Positions 15,153 through 23,537 of a DNA stretch of 47,147 bases are shown here, piece by piece (the first letter of the stretch is position 1; every line of letters starts with the position of its first letter). The notes beneath the pieces are model-generated. The model made no database searches. It was not told the DNA's origin and saw nothing but the letters and a program-made list of their open reading frames with translations. Made by a program: the position numbers and the translations under genes. Source of the stretch: Comamonadaceae bacterium OH2545_COT-014 (GTDB taxonomy: Bacteria; Pseudomonadota; Gammaproteobacteria; Burkholderiales; Burkholderiaceae_C); the NCBI GenBank assembly GCA_003859965.1, contig RQYR01000024.1, forward strand, positions 1 through 47,147, in the 5' to 3' direction.

Positions 15153-17397
15153 AGCGGCCCAACGCCTGGCGCGCCGCAAAAAAGCCCAGCGCTGGGCGCT
15201 GGCCGTGGCCGTGGCCGCCATGGCGGCCGTGGGGCTGGTGTTGCTGTTTCTGCTCACGCAAGCCACCAACAACCGCCTGCTGTACGAACGCCATTACGTG
15301 CGCCTGCTGGTCCTGAACGTGGCCGTGGCCGCTGTGCTGGCGCTGGTCATCCTGTGGGGCGTGTGGCGCCTGCTGCTGCGGTGGCGGCGCGGCAAGTTTG
15401 GCAGCCGCCTGCTGATCAAGCTGGCGGCCATCTTCGGGCTGGTGGGCGTGCTGCCGGGCTTGCTGATTTATGTGGTGTCTTACCAGTTCGTCTCACGCTC
15501 CATCGAGTCATGGTTTGACGTGAAAGTGGAGGGCGCACTGGACGCAGGCCTGAACCTGGCCCGCACCTCGCTGGAGACACAGGCCCGCGACTTCGGCCAC
15601 CAGTTGCGCGCTGCCGCCGCGCAGCTGGCGCAAACGCCGGATTCACTCGTGGCGCTGCCGCTGGAGCGCCTTCAGGCGCAGCTGGGAGCCACCGATGTGG
15701 CACTGTGGAGCGCGACGGGGCGGCCCGTGGCCAGTGTGGGACAGTCCCGCTTCGAGCTGAACCCGGTGCGGCCCTCGGCCCAGCAGCTGCGTACCGTACG
15801 GGCGCAGGGCATGGCCACGCAAATCGAAGGGCTGGACGAGGCCGGCGGGTCGGCCCGCATCAAGGCGCTGGTGGCCGTACCCGCGCCCGGCATGGGCCTG
15901 CTGGATGAACCGCGCCTGCTGCAAGCCGTGCTGCCGCTGCCCAGCGCCCTGGTGGCCAACGCCCTGGCCGTGCAGGAGGCGCACCGCGAATATCAGGAGC
16001 GTGCGCTGGGCCGTGACGGCCTGCGCCGCATGTATATCGGCACACTCACGCTAAGCCTGTTCCTGGCGGTCTTTGGCGCCGTGCTGCTGGCCGTGGTGCT
16101 GGGCAAACAGCTGGTCACGCCGCTGCTCATGCTGGCCCATGGCATGCGCCAGGTGGCGGCGGGCGACCTCACGCCCAAAGTCATCCTCACGGGCCGTGAC
16201 GAGCTGGTTGGGCTGACGCGCTCCTTTTCCGAAATGACGCAGCAGCTGGCGGAGGCCCGCAGCGCGGCCGACAGCCACTTGCGCGCGCTGGAGGCCTCGC
16301 GCGCGCACCTGCAAACCATCTTGGACAACCTGACCGCTGGCGTGATCGTGCTGGACGCCCAGGGCGTGGTGCAATCCAGCAACCCCGGAGCCACCCGCAT
16401 CCTGCGCGCACCGCTGGCGGCCTGCCGGGGCAAGCCGCTGGGCACGCTGCCGGCGCTTGAAGACTTCGCGGCCGACGTGCAGGCGCAATTCGCCGAATTC
16501 GAAGGCGCGCGCACCGAACATGGCCTGGACCATTGGCAGCATTCATTCGAGCTTTATGCCGCCGGGGGCGACGTGGCGGGCAACGCGGTTACCCTGGTGG
16601 CGCGCGGCGCGGCCTTGCCGGGGGGGCGGCGTCTGCTGGTGTTTGATGACATCTCCGAAATCGTTTCGGCGCAGCGCACCCAGGCCTGGGGGGAGGTGGC
16701 GCGGCGGCTGGCGCACGAGATCAAGAACCCGCTGACGCCCATTCAGCTTTCCGCCGAGCGGCTGGAACACAAGCTGGCCAGCAAACTGCCCGAGGCCGAA
16801 CGGCAAATGCTGACCAAGGCTGTCAAGACCATCGTGGACCAGGTCGATGCCATGAAGCGCCTTGTCAACGAATTTCGCGACTATGCGCGCCTGCCCGCTG
16901 CCGAGCTGAAGCCGCTGAGCCTGAACGCCCTGGTCGAAGACGTGCTGGCCCTGTATGAAAACGACGGTGAAGCCACGCAGGCCGCCGTGCCCGTGCATGT
17001 CGAGCTGGATCCGGCCTGCCCCCCCATCCAGGGCGACGCACAGCAGCTGCGCCAAGTCATCCACAACTTGCTGCAAAACGCGCAAGACGCCACCGAAGCC
17101 GCCGGCGCTGGCGGGGCCGTGCTCATCCGCACGCAGTGGGTAGAAGCCGCACAGCGCGTGCGGCTGACCGTGGCCGATCAGGGCCCCGGTTTTCCGGAAG
17201 CCATTTTGAAGCGGGCGTTCGAGCCTTACGTCACCACCAAGGCCAAAGGAACCGGGCTGGGATTGGCGGTCGTCAAGAAAATTGCCGACGACCATGGCGC
17301 ACGCATAGACGTATCAAATCGCATCAACCATGGCGCCACGGAAGGCGCGCAGGTATCGTTATCATTTAACGCAGGCGGCGCGCCAGTGGCCGCCTGA
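15145..17397 (+). CDS. ntrY: NtrY-like membrane sensor histidine kinase
   Basis: A 750-residue kinase with the NtrY layout. There are three N-terminal membrane helices (about 17-39, 53-77, 91-116), a periplasmic stretch of about 180 residues, a fourth helix (about 297-320), HAMP (320-375), a PAS domain (about 390-500), then HisKA and ATPase domains. The phospho-acceptor is His524 in RRLAHEIKNPLTP; the N-box is NLLQNAQDAT (near 640-650), followed by ADQGPGFP and GTGLGLAVVKKIADDHG. NtrY homologues have been linked to nitrogen metabolism and envelope control; the signal here is unknown. It is coupled by overlap to the DUF4390 gene and lies 41 nt before its regulator. Confidence 0.93.
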   Translation: MSEAAQRLARRKKAQRWALAVAVAAMAAVGLVLLFLLTQATNNRLLYERHYVRLLVLNVAVAAVLALVILWGVWRLLLRWRRGKFGSRLLIKLAAIFGLVGVLPGLLIYVVSYQFVSRSIESWFDVKVEGALDAGLNLARTSLETQARDFGHQLRAAAAQLAQTPDSLVALPLERLQAQLGATDVALWSATGRPVASVGQSRFELNPVRPSAQQLRTVRAQGMATQIEGLDEAGGSARIKALVAVPAPGMGLLDEPRLLQAVLPLPSALVANALAVQEAHREYQERALGRDGLRRMYIGTLTLSLFLAVFGAVLLAVVLGKQLVTPLLMLAHGMRQVAAGDLTPKVILTGRDELVGLTRSFSEMTQQLAEARSAADSHLRALEASRAHLQTILDNLTAGVIVLDAQGVVQSSNPGATRILRAPLAACRGKPLGTLPALEDFAADVQAQFAEFEGARTEHGLDHWQHSFELYAAGGDVAGNAVTLVARGAALPGGRRLLVFDDISEIVSAQRTQAWGEVARRLAHEIKNPLTPIQLSAERLEHKLASKLPEAERQMLTKAVKTIVDQVDAMKRLVNEFRDYARLPAAELKPLSLNALVEDVLALYENDGEATQAAVPVHVELDPACPPIQGDAQQLRQVIHNLLQNAQDATEAAGAGGAVLIRTQWVEAAQRVRLTVADQGPGFPEAILKRAFEPYVTTKAKGTGLGLAVVKKIADDHGARIDVSNRINHGATEGAQVSLSFNAGGAPVAA

Positions 17398-17438
17398 AGC
17401 AGTGGCAATACAAAAAATCAGGGAAGGGCAGTATTTCT

Positions 17439-18173
17439 ATGGCCAACATTCTGGTAGTGGATGATGAGCTGGGCATCCGTGATCTCCTCTCCGAAATCCT
17501 GAACGACGAAGGGCACACCGTTGAGCTGGCCGACAACGCCGCCAGCGCCCGCGCTGCCCGCCAGAACATGCAACCCGACTTGGTGCTGCTGGACATCTGG
17601 ATGCCAGACACCGATGGCGTCACCCTCCTCAAGGAATGGCGCGCCAGCGGCATGCTGACCATGCCCGTCATCATGATGAGCGGCCATGCCACCATTGATA
17701 CGGCTGTCGAAGCCACGCGCATCGGCGCGCACTCTTTTTTGGAAAAGCCCATCACCCTGCAAAAACTGCTCAAGGCGGTGGAGCAGGCACTGGTGCGTGA
17801 CACGCCCCCACCCCGCCCCAAAGAAGGCGTTGTGGCCGCTGCGCCAGCCGTGCTTGCGCCAACCGCAGAGCTGACCGTTGAAGCTGCGATGACTGGGGGC
17901 CAAACCTTGCCTGCCATGCTCGATCTTGGCCCCCAGGGGCAGCAAAGCTTTGAGCTGGATCGCCCGCTGCGCGACGCCCGTGATGCATTTGAAAAAGCCT
18001 ATTTCGAATTCCACTTGGCCAAAGAAGGCGGCTCAATGACCCGTGTGGCTGAAAAGACCGGTTTGGAGCGCACCCACCTCTACCGCAAACTCAAGCAGTT
18101 GGGCGTGGACTTGGCGCGTGGGCGACGCGGCAACGGCAACCATGCAACGGCTGTTTCTTCATCTGCTTCGTAA
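17439..18173 (+). CDS. NtrX-like response regulator lacking the AAA+ domain
   Basis: A 244-residue regulator and likely partner of the upstream kinase. The receiver domain (1-120) has the acidic pair Asp8-Asp9, phospho-acceptor Asp52 in LVLLDIWMPD, and Lys103 in FLEKP. After an Ala/Pro-rich linker (about 125-165) comes a Fis-type helix-turn-helix (about 180-226, with VAEKTGLERTHLYRKLKQLGVD). The central sigma-54-interacting AAA+ ATPase of canonical NtrX, about 230 residues with GAFTGA, is absent although the frame is unbroken. It resembles RegA/PrrA/ActR-type two-domain regulators in layout, so it should act as a direct DNA binder rather than a sigma-54 activator (inference). Confidence 0.88.
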   Translation: MANILVVDDELGIRDLLSEILNDEGHTVELADNAASARAARQNMQPDLVLLDIWMPDTDGVTLLKEWRASGMLTMPVIMMSGHATIDTAVEATRIGAHSFLEKPITLQKLLKAVEQALVRDTPPPRPKEGVVAAAPAVLAPTAELTVEAAMTGGQTLPAMLDLGPQGQQSFELDRPLRDARDAFEKAYFEFHLAKEGGSMTRVAEKTGLERTHLYRKLKQLGVDLARGRRGNGNHATAVSSSAS

Positions 18174-18178
18174 CGTGC

Positions 18179-18184
18179 TACAAT
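18179..18184 (+). promoter_or_regulatory. Possible -10 box of tRNA-Phe
   Basis: TACAAT lies 10 nt before the tRNA-Phe start. No good -35 box is seen at the right distance, so this is tentative; read-through from the regulator gene is also possible. Confidence 0.3.
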
Positions 18185-18194
18185 TGCCGTTCTT

Positions 18195-18270
18195 GGCCCG
18201 GTAGCTCAGTTGGTAGAGCAGCGGATTGAAAATCCGCGTGTCGGTGGTTCGATTCCGCCCCAGGCCACCA
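18195..18270 (+). tRNA. tRNA-Phe (anticodon GAA) with a mismatched acceptor stem
   Basis: A 76-nt tRNA with encoded CCA, intact D, anticodon and T arms, T-loop TTCGATT and anticodon GAA within GATTGAAAATC. The acceptor strands are GGCCCGG (18195-18201) and CCAGGCC (18260-18266), so six pairs form but position 5-68 is C-A instead of C-G. A terminator follows 8 nt downstream. Confidence 0.93.
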
Positions 18271-18277
18271 AATTCAT

Positions 18278-18313
18278 ACGCCCCAGCGTCCATCAGGACG
18301 CTGGGGCGTTTTG
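18278..18313 (+). terminator. Intrinsic terminator after tRNA-Phe
   Basis: A perfect 14-bp stem (18278-18291 with 18296-18309), ATCA loop and a TTTTG tail. It ends the tRNA-Phe transcript, and any transcript read through from the regulator gene. Confidence 0.92.
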
Positions 18314-18319
18314 CTTCTT

Positions 18320-18496
18320 GGAACCTTTCAAAGTCCCCTACGCGGCGGGCACCCAAGCGGATTGTGGCGATCTGCGGCGCTGCCAAACTTGCCCAAACTT
18401 GCCAATAGCACGGGCTATTGGCCGCGTTTTGTGCCTTGCATCCCATTCCCAACTGGCTTGCTGCCCACTCGCGCCGAGACTTTGGACAGGTTCTTA
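18320..18496. repeat. MITE-like element, copy A
   Basis: About 177 bp bounded by imperfect inverted ends: GGAACCTTTCAAAGTCCC on the left, and on the right a sequence whose reverse complement is AGAACCTGTCCAAAGTCTC. The interior aligns with copy B at 25028-25157 (shared CAAGCGGAT, TCTGCGGCG, TTGCATCCCAT). It carries about 40 extra bp in the middle, including a perfect 9-bp palindrome, GCCAATAGC (18401-18409) with GCTATTGGC (18414-18422). It has no coding capacity. The rest of the 329-nt gap between tRNA-Phe and the next gene holds only the terminator above and unremarkable sequence (18497-18599). Confidence 0.65.
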
Positions 18497-18599
18497 GACG
18501 AGTCTCGGAAACAGTCCAACGCTCATCTGCTTGTTTTCGCGAAGAAGTGAAGCGCTTTTTGACAGTGCGGCTTGCCGAATGTGGAGCGCGCTTGTGCCT

Positions 18600-19619
18600 C
18601 TACAAGCTGCCCGCAGGCCGGCCGACCGGTGTGTCGAAGCGGCCCTGGGGAGCGGTGGCGGGTGCGGGCGGGCTGACCTGCTCGAACACAGACGCGGGTT
18701 CCGGGGCGGGCGTGGCCGGGACGAAGCGGGTGGCCGGGGCCTGGGTGCGGGTTTGGGCGCGGGCCTGGGCGTACAGGCCTTGTACTTTGGGGATGTTGGC
18801 TTCCAGCTTGCGGATGCGGTCGGCGCCGGTGGGGTGGGTGGAGAGAAAGCCGACGCCGCCGCTGCCATTGGCGCGCGCCATCTTGTTCCACAGGCTGACG
18901 CTGGCGCGCGGGTCGTAGGCGCCGCGCGCGGCCACTTCCAGGCCCACCAGGTCGGCCTCGGTCTCGTCGTCGCGGCTGTATTTGAGCGAGAGCAGCTGCG
19001 TGCCCAGATTGGCGCCGACCTGTCCCAGATCGCCCAGCCCCAGCACGGACGAGAGCACGGACAGGCCCAGGCCGGTGGCCTGGGTCTTGGCCAGGCGCTC
19101 ACGCGCATGTTCGCGCAGGGCGTGGGCCATTTCGTGGCCCATGACGGTGGCAATTTCGTCGTCGCTGAGCTGAAGCTGGTCAAGAATGCCCGTGTAGAAG
19201 GCGATCTTGCCGCCGGGCATGCACCAGGCGTTGATCTGCTTGCTGCCGATCAGGTTGACCTCCCAGCGCCAGCCTTGCGCGCGCGCGTTCCAGGCCGTGC
19301 TGTGCGGAATGAGCCGGCTGGCGATGGTGCGCAGGCGCCGCAGTTGCGGATGGCTCTCGGGCGCCAGCGCCCGCTGGGCGCGGGCCTGGGCCAGCACTTG
19401 GGCGTATTGCTGCTGGCCGGCTTGCTCCAGCGCTTCAGCGGGCACCAGGCTGCGCATGCGGGAGGCGCGCCCCACGTCCACTTGCGCCAGCGCAGGCGTG
19501 GCGGCGGCGCTGGCGGCGGCCAGCAGAAAGGCGCGGCGCGGCTGCCATGGGCCGCGCGGCGGGGTTGCCTGGGCAGGGGCGGTGGCGGAAGCGGTTTTGG
19601 CGTCACAAAGCCAGCACAT
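18600..19619 (-). CDS. M48-family metalloprotease, exported
   Basis: A zinc metalloprotease of peptidase family M48, similar in layout to periplasmic quality-control proteases such as LoiP/YcaL. The 339-residue product has an export signal with a twin-arginine-like PRRAFLLAAASAAATPALAQ (about residues 27-46), the zinc site HEMAH (near 164-168) and the third ligand glutamate in DETEADLVG (near 218-226). A Pro/Ala-rich tail follows from about 300. The start at 19619 was chosen for a GAG site about 8 nt upstream; an ATG at 19661 would add 14 residues. It is divergent from the AmpG-like gene. Confidence 0.85.
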   Translation of the reverse strand: MCWLCDAKTASATAPAQATPPRGPWQPRRAFLLAAASAAATPALAQVDVGRASRMRSLVPAEALEQAGQQQYAQVLAQARAQRALAPESHPQLRRLRTIASRLIPHSTAWNARAQGWRWEVNLIGSKQINAWCMPGGKIAFYTGILDQLQLSDDEIATVMGHEMAHALREHARERLAKTQATGLGLSVLSSVLGLGDLGQVGANLGTQLLSLKYSRDDETEADLVGLEVAARGAYDPRASVSLWNKMARANGSGGVGFLSTHPTGADRIRKLEANIPKVQGLYAQARAQTRTQAPATRFVPATPAPEPASVFEQVSPPAPATAPQGRFDTPVGRPAGSL

Positions 19620-19748
19620 GGGCGTGAACTCGATAATGGTTGTAATGAAGCCCGCCACCATACCGCAGGCGCCGCTGTTTTGCAGGCGGCCTGAATCCGC
19701 TGTGTTTCCCCGCATACCTGTGGCTTGCCGCGGGCCGGAGCGTGTGGC

Positions 19749-21095
19749 ATGACGCCGCCTATGCGCCCACCGGGCACGCCCCATGCAGTGCCTTCGCGCA
19801 CGGCGGCCTGGCTGGCCGCGCTGAAGGTCTATGGCCAGCCCGAAAGCCTGCGCCTGCTGGCGCTGGGCTTTGCCGCCGGGTTGCCGCTGCTGCTGGTGCT
19901 GGGCACGCTGTCGTTTCGCTTGCGCGAAGCAGGCATTGACCGGGCGACCATTGGCTACTTGAGCTGGGTCGGGCTGGCCTATGGTTTCAAGTGGGTCTGG
20001 GCGCCGCTGGTGGACCGCCTGCCGCTGCCGGGGCTGACGCGCTGGCTGGGGCGGCGGCGCAGCTGGCTGCTGGCCTCGCAGCTGGCGGTGATGGCCGGGC
20101 TGGCGGGCATGGCGCTGGCCGATCCGCGCACATCGCTGGCGGCCATCACCGGGTGGGCGCTGCTGGTGGCCTTTGCCTCGGCCACGCAAGATATTGCGCT
20201 GGACGCCTACCGCATTGAATCGGCCCCGGCCGAGCAGCAACCGGCCCTGGCGGCCAGCTACCAGATGGGATACCGGCTGGCCATGATCTGGGCGGGCGCG
20301 GGCGTGCTGTGGCTGGCCGCGCGCGGTGAAGCCGCCGGGCTGGCGGGTTACCAGAACGGCGGCTGGCGGCTGGCGTATGGGGTGATGGCCGCGTCCATGC
20401 TGGTGGGGGTGTTCACGGCGCTGCGCGCGCCCGAGCCGCAGCGCACGCCTTTGCCGCCGGTGCGCAGCCTGGGCGCCTGGCTGCAGGATGCGGTGGTGGC
20501 GCCTTTCACCGATTTCTTTCGCCGCCATGGCTGGCACGCGGCCCTGATCCTGGCGCTGATTGCCATCTACCGCATCAGCGACGTGGTGATGGGCATCATG
20601 GCCAACCCGTTTTACGTGGACATGGGCTACACCAAGGACGAGGTGGCCGCCGTCACCAAGGTCTACGGCGTGGCGATGACGTTGGCCGGCGCCTTCGTCG
20701 GCGGCAGCCTGGCGCTGCGCTTTGGCGTGATGCGCATCCTGATGCTGGGCGCGGCGCTGTCGGCCTGCACCAACCTGCTGTTTGCCTGGCTGGCGGGCCA
20801 TGGGCACAGCCTGCCGGCGCTGATTGCGGTGGTGTCGGCCGACAACCTGGCCTCGGGCCTGGCCTCGGCGGCCTTCGTGGGCTATCTCAGCAGCCTGACC
20901 AACGTCCGCTATTCGGCCACGCAGTACGCGCTGTTTTCCTCGCTCATGCTCATGCTGCCCAAGTTCATGGCCGGCTTCTCGGGCCGCTACGTGGACGCCT
21001 TTGGCTACGCCAGCTTCTTCACCAGCACCGCGCTGCTGGGCGTGCCCGTGCTGGCGCTGGTGTGGGCGGCCAGCCGCATCGGCCCGCGCCGCTGA
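19749..21095 (+). CDS. ampG: AmpG-like major facilitator superfamily permease
   Basis: A 448-residue membrane protein with about twelve hydrophobic segments. The AmpG-type motifs are visible: GLPLLLVLGTLSFRLREAG near the first helix, SWVGLAYGFKWVWAPLVDR near 75-95, and ATQDIALDAYRIE near 145-157. AmpG imports anhydro-muropeptides for cell-wall recycling in Gram-negative bacteria; substrate assignment here rests on family similarity. The ATG at 19749 has GGAG 8 nt upstream. It shares a 129-nt divergent promoter region with the M48 protease. A short GC hairpin without a T-tract (21097-21111) follows the stop. Confidence 0.8.
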   Translation: MTPPMRPPGTPHAVPSRTAAWLAALKVYGQPESLRLLALGFAAGLPLLLVLGTLSFRLREAGIDRATIGYLSWVGLAYGFKWVWAPLVDRLPLPGLTRWLGRRRSWLLASQLAVMAGLAGMALADPRTSLAAITGWALLVAFASATQDIALDAYRIESAPAEQQPALAASYQMGYRLAMIWAGAGVLWLAARGEAAGLAGYQNGGWRLAYGVMAASMLVGVFTALRAPEPQRTPLPPVRSLGAWLQDAVVAPFTDFFRRHGWHAALILALIAIYRISDVVMGIMANPFYVDMGYTKDEVAAVTKVYGVAMTLAGAFVGGSLALRFGVMRILMLGAALSACTNLLFAWLAGHGHSLPALIAVVSADNLASGLASAAFVGYLSSLTNVRYSATQYALFSSLMLMLPKFMAGFSGRYVDAFGYASFFTSTALLGVPVLALVWAASRIGPRR

Positions 21096-21228
21096 GGCCG
21101 CCCAGGGCGGCGGGGCTTGCTATGCTCGCCCGCCTGGCGCGCGCAGGCGGAGGAGGCGGGCGGCGTGTGGTGACAGACGCCACATACCGGCCCTGGCCCC
21201 GTGGCGCGGCTTTGTCTGAGTTGATTGC

Positions 21229-22197
21229 ATGGCGGCCATGAAGATTGTTTTTGCGGGCACCCCCGATTTCGCGCGCGAGGCGCTGGCGCGCCTGCACGCG
21301 GCGGGTTTTGTCGTGCCCTTGGTACTGACCCAGCCCGACCGCCCGGCCGGGCGCGGCATGAAGCCGCAGCCTTCGCCGGTCAAGCAGTTCGCGCTGGCGC
21401 ATGGCCTGGCCGTGAGCCAGCCGCGCAGCCTGCGCCTGGACGGCAAATACCCCGAGGACGCCGCCGCCGCGCGCGATGCCCTGCACGCTGCGCAGGCCGA
21501 CGTGATGGTGGTGGCCGCCTACGGCCTGATCCTGCCGCGCTGGGTGCTGGCGCTGCCGCGCCTGGGCTGCCTGAACATTCACGCCAGCCTGCTGCCGCGC
21601 TGGCGCGGGGCGGCGCCGATTCACCGCGCCATTGAGGCGGGCGACGCCGAAACAGGCGTGACCATCATGCAGATGGACGAAGGGCTGGACACGGGCGACA
21701 TGCTGCTGGCCGAACGCCTGCCCATTGCCGCGCACGACACCACGGCCTCGCTGCACGACAAGCTGGCCGCGCTGGGCGGGCGCCTGATCGTGGAAGCGCT
21801 GGAGCTGGCCGCCTGCGGCGGCCTGCCGGCCACGCCGCAACCGGCCGAGGGCGTGACCTATGCGCACAAGATCGAAAAGCACGAAGCCGCCATCGACTGG
21901 GCGCGGCCGGCCGCGCAGATTGAGCGGCGCGTGCGCGCCTTCACGCCGTTTCCGGGCGCCAGCACACGGCTGGGCGATGAAGTCATCAAGATCTGGCGCT
22001 CTCAAATAAGTAGCGAACTGTGCCCGTTTGGTGTGCCGCCAGGGCAGATTTTGCAAGTGGACGCGGCCGGCGTGCACATCGCCTGCGGCGAAGGCGCGCT
22101 GTGCGCCACCGAGCTGCAACGCGCCGGCGGCAAGCGCCTGGCGGCGGGCGACTTCCTGCGCGGCTTTGCCTTGCAAGCGGGGCAGCGCCTTGGCTGA
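21229..22197 (+). CDS. fmt: Methionyl-tRNA formyltransferase
   Basis: Fmt formylates initiator Met-tRNA using 10-formyl-tetrahydrofolate. The 322-residue product has the N-terminal catalytic domain with [10 protein letters not shown], the [18 protein letters not shown] block (catalytic Asn/His region near 108-125), the [15 protein letters not shown] segment, and the C-terminal tRNA-binding domain. An internal start at 21238 gives the more usual MKIVFAG N-terminus. No def gene is adjacent, unlike the common def-fmt pair. An AT-rich repeat-like stretch (21998-22014) sits in the coding sequence and brings rare codons such as ATA. The stop overlaps the likely azlC start. Confidence 0.95.
   Translation: MAAMKIVFAGTPDFAREALARLHAAGFVVPLVLTQPDRPAGRGMKPQPSPVKQFALAHGLAVSQPRSLRLDGKYPEDAAAARDALHAAQADVMVVAAYGLILPRWVLALPRLGCLNIHASLLPRWRGAAPIHRAIEAGDAETGVTIMQMDEGLDTGDMLLAERLPIAAHDTTASLHDKLAALGGRLIVEALELAACGGLPATPQPAEGVTYAHKIEKHEAAIDWARPAAQIERRVRAFTPFPGASTRLGDEVIKIWRSQISSELCPFGVPPGQILQVDAAGVHIACGEGALCATELQRAGGKRLAAGDFLRGFALQAGQRLG
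21998..22014. repeat. GCTAT...TAGC dispersed repeat copy inside fmt
   Basis: GCTCTCAAATAAGTAGC lies in frame within fmt, in the C-terminal domain. It resembles the AT-rich palindromic repeats elsewhere in the window and interrupts the local GC-rich codon pattern. Confidence 0.45.
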
Positions 22198-23077
22198 GCG
22201 GCCAACGGACGCGCCCGCCACGGCGGCGCCGGCGGATACCGGCCCCGCCCCGCTGGACGCCGGCCTGCAAGACGCGCCCCTGACCCGCACCCTGGTGCGC
22301 CCGCCGCCGCTGGCCGAGCGCATGGGCCAGTGGCTGGCCGGGCTGGTGGCGCGCATGGGCCACACGGTGCGCCACCCGCTGTTCTGGGTGGGCGCGCGCG
22401 AGACCTCGGGCATTGCCATCGGGCTGTCGGCCTGGGCATTCATGACCGGGGTGGCCATGGTCAAAAGCGGCATGTCGCTGACCGAGGCGGTGCTCATGTC
22501 GCTGCTGGTGTTTGCCGGCAGCGCGCAGCTGGCGGCCGTGCCGCTGATTGCCGCGGGCGCGCCGCTGTGGGTGATCTGGGCCACGGCCTTTTGCGTCAAC
22601 CTGCGCTTCGTGGTGTTCAGCCTGCACCTGCGCGACTACCTCATGCACCTGCCGCTGGGCCGCCGCCTGCTGATCGGCTACGGCACGGGCGACTTGACTT
22701 ACGTGCTGTTCACCAAGCGCTTTGCGCACCCCGCGCACACGGGCCGCCAGCGCCGCGCCCAGCAGGCCTACCTGTGGGGCGGCAACAGCGTCAACTGGGC
22801 CATGTGGCAGTCCCTGAGCCTGCTGGGCATTTTTGCCGGCCACGCCATGCCGCCGCGCTGGGGGCTGGAGTTCGCCGGCACGCTGGCGCTGCTGGGCGTG
22901 AGCTGCTCGCTGGCCAGCACGCGGCTGCGCGTGCTGGCGGCGGTGGTGGCGGGCGCGGCGGCGGTGGTGGCCTTCGAGCTGCCGTTTCGCCTCAACATCG
23001 TTGCGGCCATCGCGGTGGCGGTGGCTATTTGTCTCACGCTGGAGCGCGCCCGGCCCGGGCCGCACGCCACCCCATGA
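22190..23077 (+). CDS. azlC: AzlC-family amino acid exporter, large subunit
   Basis: AzlC/BrnF proteins pair with AzlD/BrnE to export branched-chain amino acids. The C-terminal 230 residues show the family pattern: [37 protein letters not shown], and [15 protein letters not shown], with about six membrane helices. The start is uncertain. TTG 22190 has a GGGG site 7 nt upstream and overlaps fmt by 8 nt, giving 295 residues with an unusual Ala/Pro-rich head. GTG 22295 or ATG 22322 (251 residues) are closer to the usual family length. It is coupled to azlD through ATGA. Confidence 0.85.
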   Translation: MAERPTDAPATAAPADTGPAPLDAGLQDAPLTRTLVRPPPLAERMGQWLAGLVARMGHTVRHPLFWVGARETSGIAIGLSAWAFMTGVAMVKSGMSLTEAVLMSLLVFAGSAQLAAVPLIAAGAPLWVIWATAFCVNLRFVVFSLHLRDYLMHLPLGRRLLIGYGTGDLTYVLFTKRFAHPAHTGRQRRAQQAYLWGGNSVNWAMWQSLSLLGIFAGHAMPPRWGLEFAGTLALLGVSCSLASTRLRVLAAVVAGAAAVVAFELPFRLNIVAAIAVAVAICLTLERARPGPHATP

Positions 23078-23430
23078 CCCCTGACCAGACCGACGGCTGG
23101 ACGCTGCTGGCCATTGCCGGGCTGACCGCCATCACCGTGCTCACCCGCTGCCTGTTCTTCATCTCGGCCCGGCCCCTGCCGCTGCCCGGCTGGGCGCGGC
23201 GCGGGCTGCAATACGCGCCCATCGCGGCGCTGGCGGCCGTGATCGCGCCCGAAATCCTGACGCAGCAAATGCTGCCCGCCGGCCTGAGCTGGCGCGACGC
23301 CCGCCTGTGGGCGGCGCTGGCCGGCGTGCTGTTTTACCTGCGCATGCGCGGCACCGGCTGGGCCGTGCCCGGCGTGATCGGCGCGGGCATGGCGGTGTAC
23401 CTGCCGCTGCGGCTGGGGCTGGGGTGGTAG
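23074..23430 (+). CDS. azlD: AzlD-family amino acid exporter, small subunit
   Basis: A 118-residue membrane protein with three to four helices, of the AzlD/BrnE family. It has the typical TCLTR-like segment (here TVLTRCLFFI, near 20-29) and the LQYAPIAALAAVIAPEIL stretch. Its start overlaps the azlC stop (ATGA), the usual arrangement for this two-part exporter. No Lrp-type regulator lies beside the pair. Confidence 0.9.
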   Translation: MTPDQTDGWTLLAIAGLTAITVLTRCLFFISARPLPLPGWARRGLQYAPIAALAAVIAPEILTQQMLPAGLSWRDARLWAALAGVLFYLRMRGTGWAVPGVIGAGMAVYLPLRLGLGW

Positions 23431-23537
23431 GGCGCGGCGGCGGGCAGACAGAAGGGCATGACGCCGGGGCCGCTTCCTACAATTTCGCGCATCCGCATTC
23501 ATCCATTCCGCTTTCATCCATTCCAGGAGCCTGACCC

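Noticed and set aside
17439-18173. NtrX-like regulator as a frameshifted or deleted pseudogene
   Set aside because: Receiver, linker and HTH are in one uninterrupted frame with intact active-site residues, so a deliberate two-domain protein is more likely.
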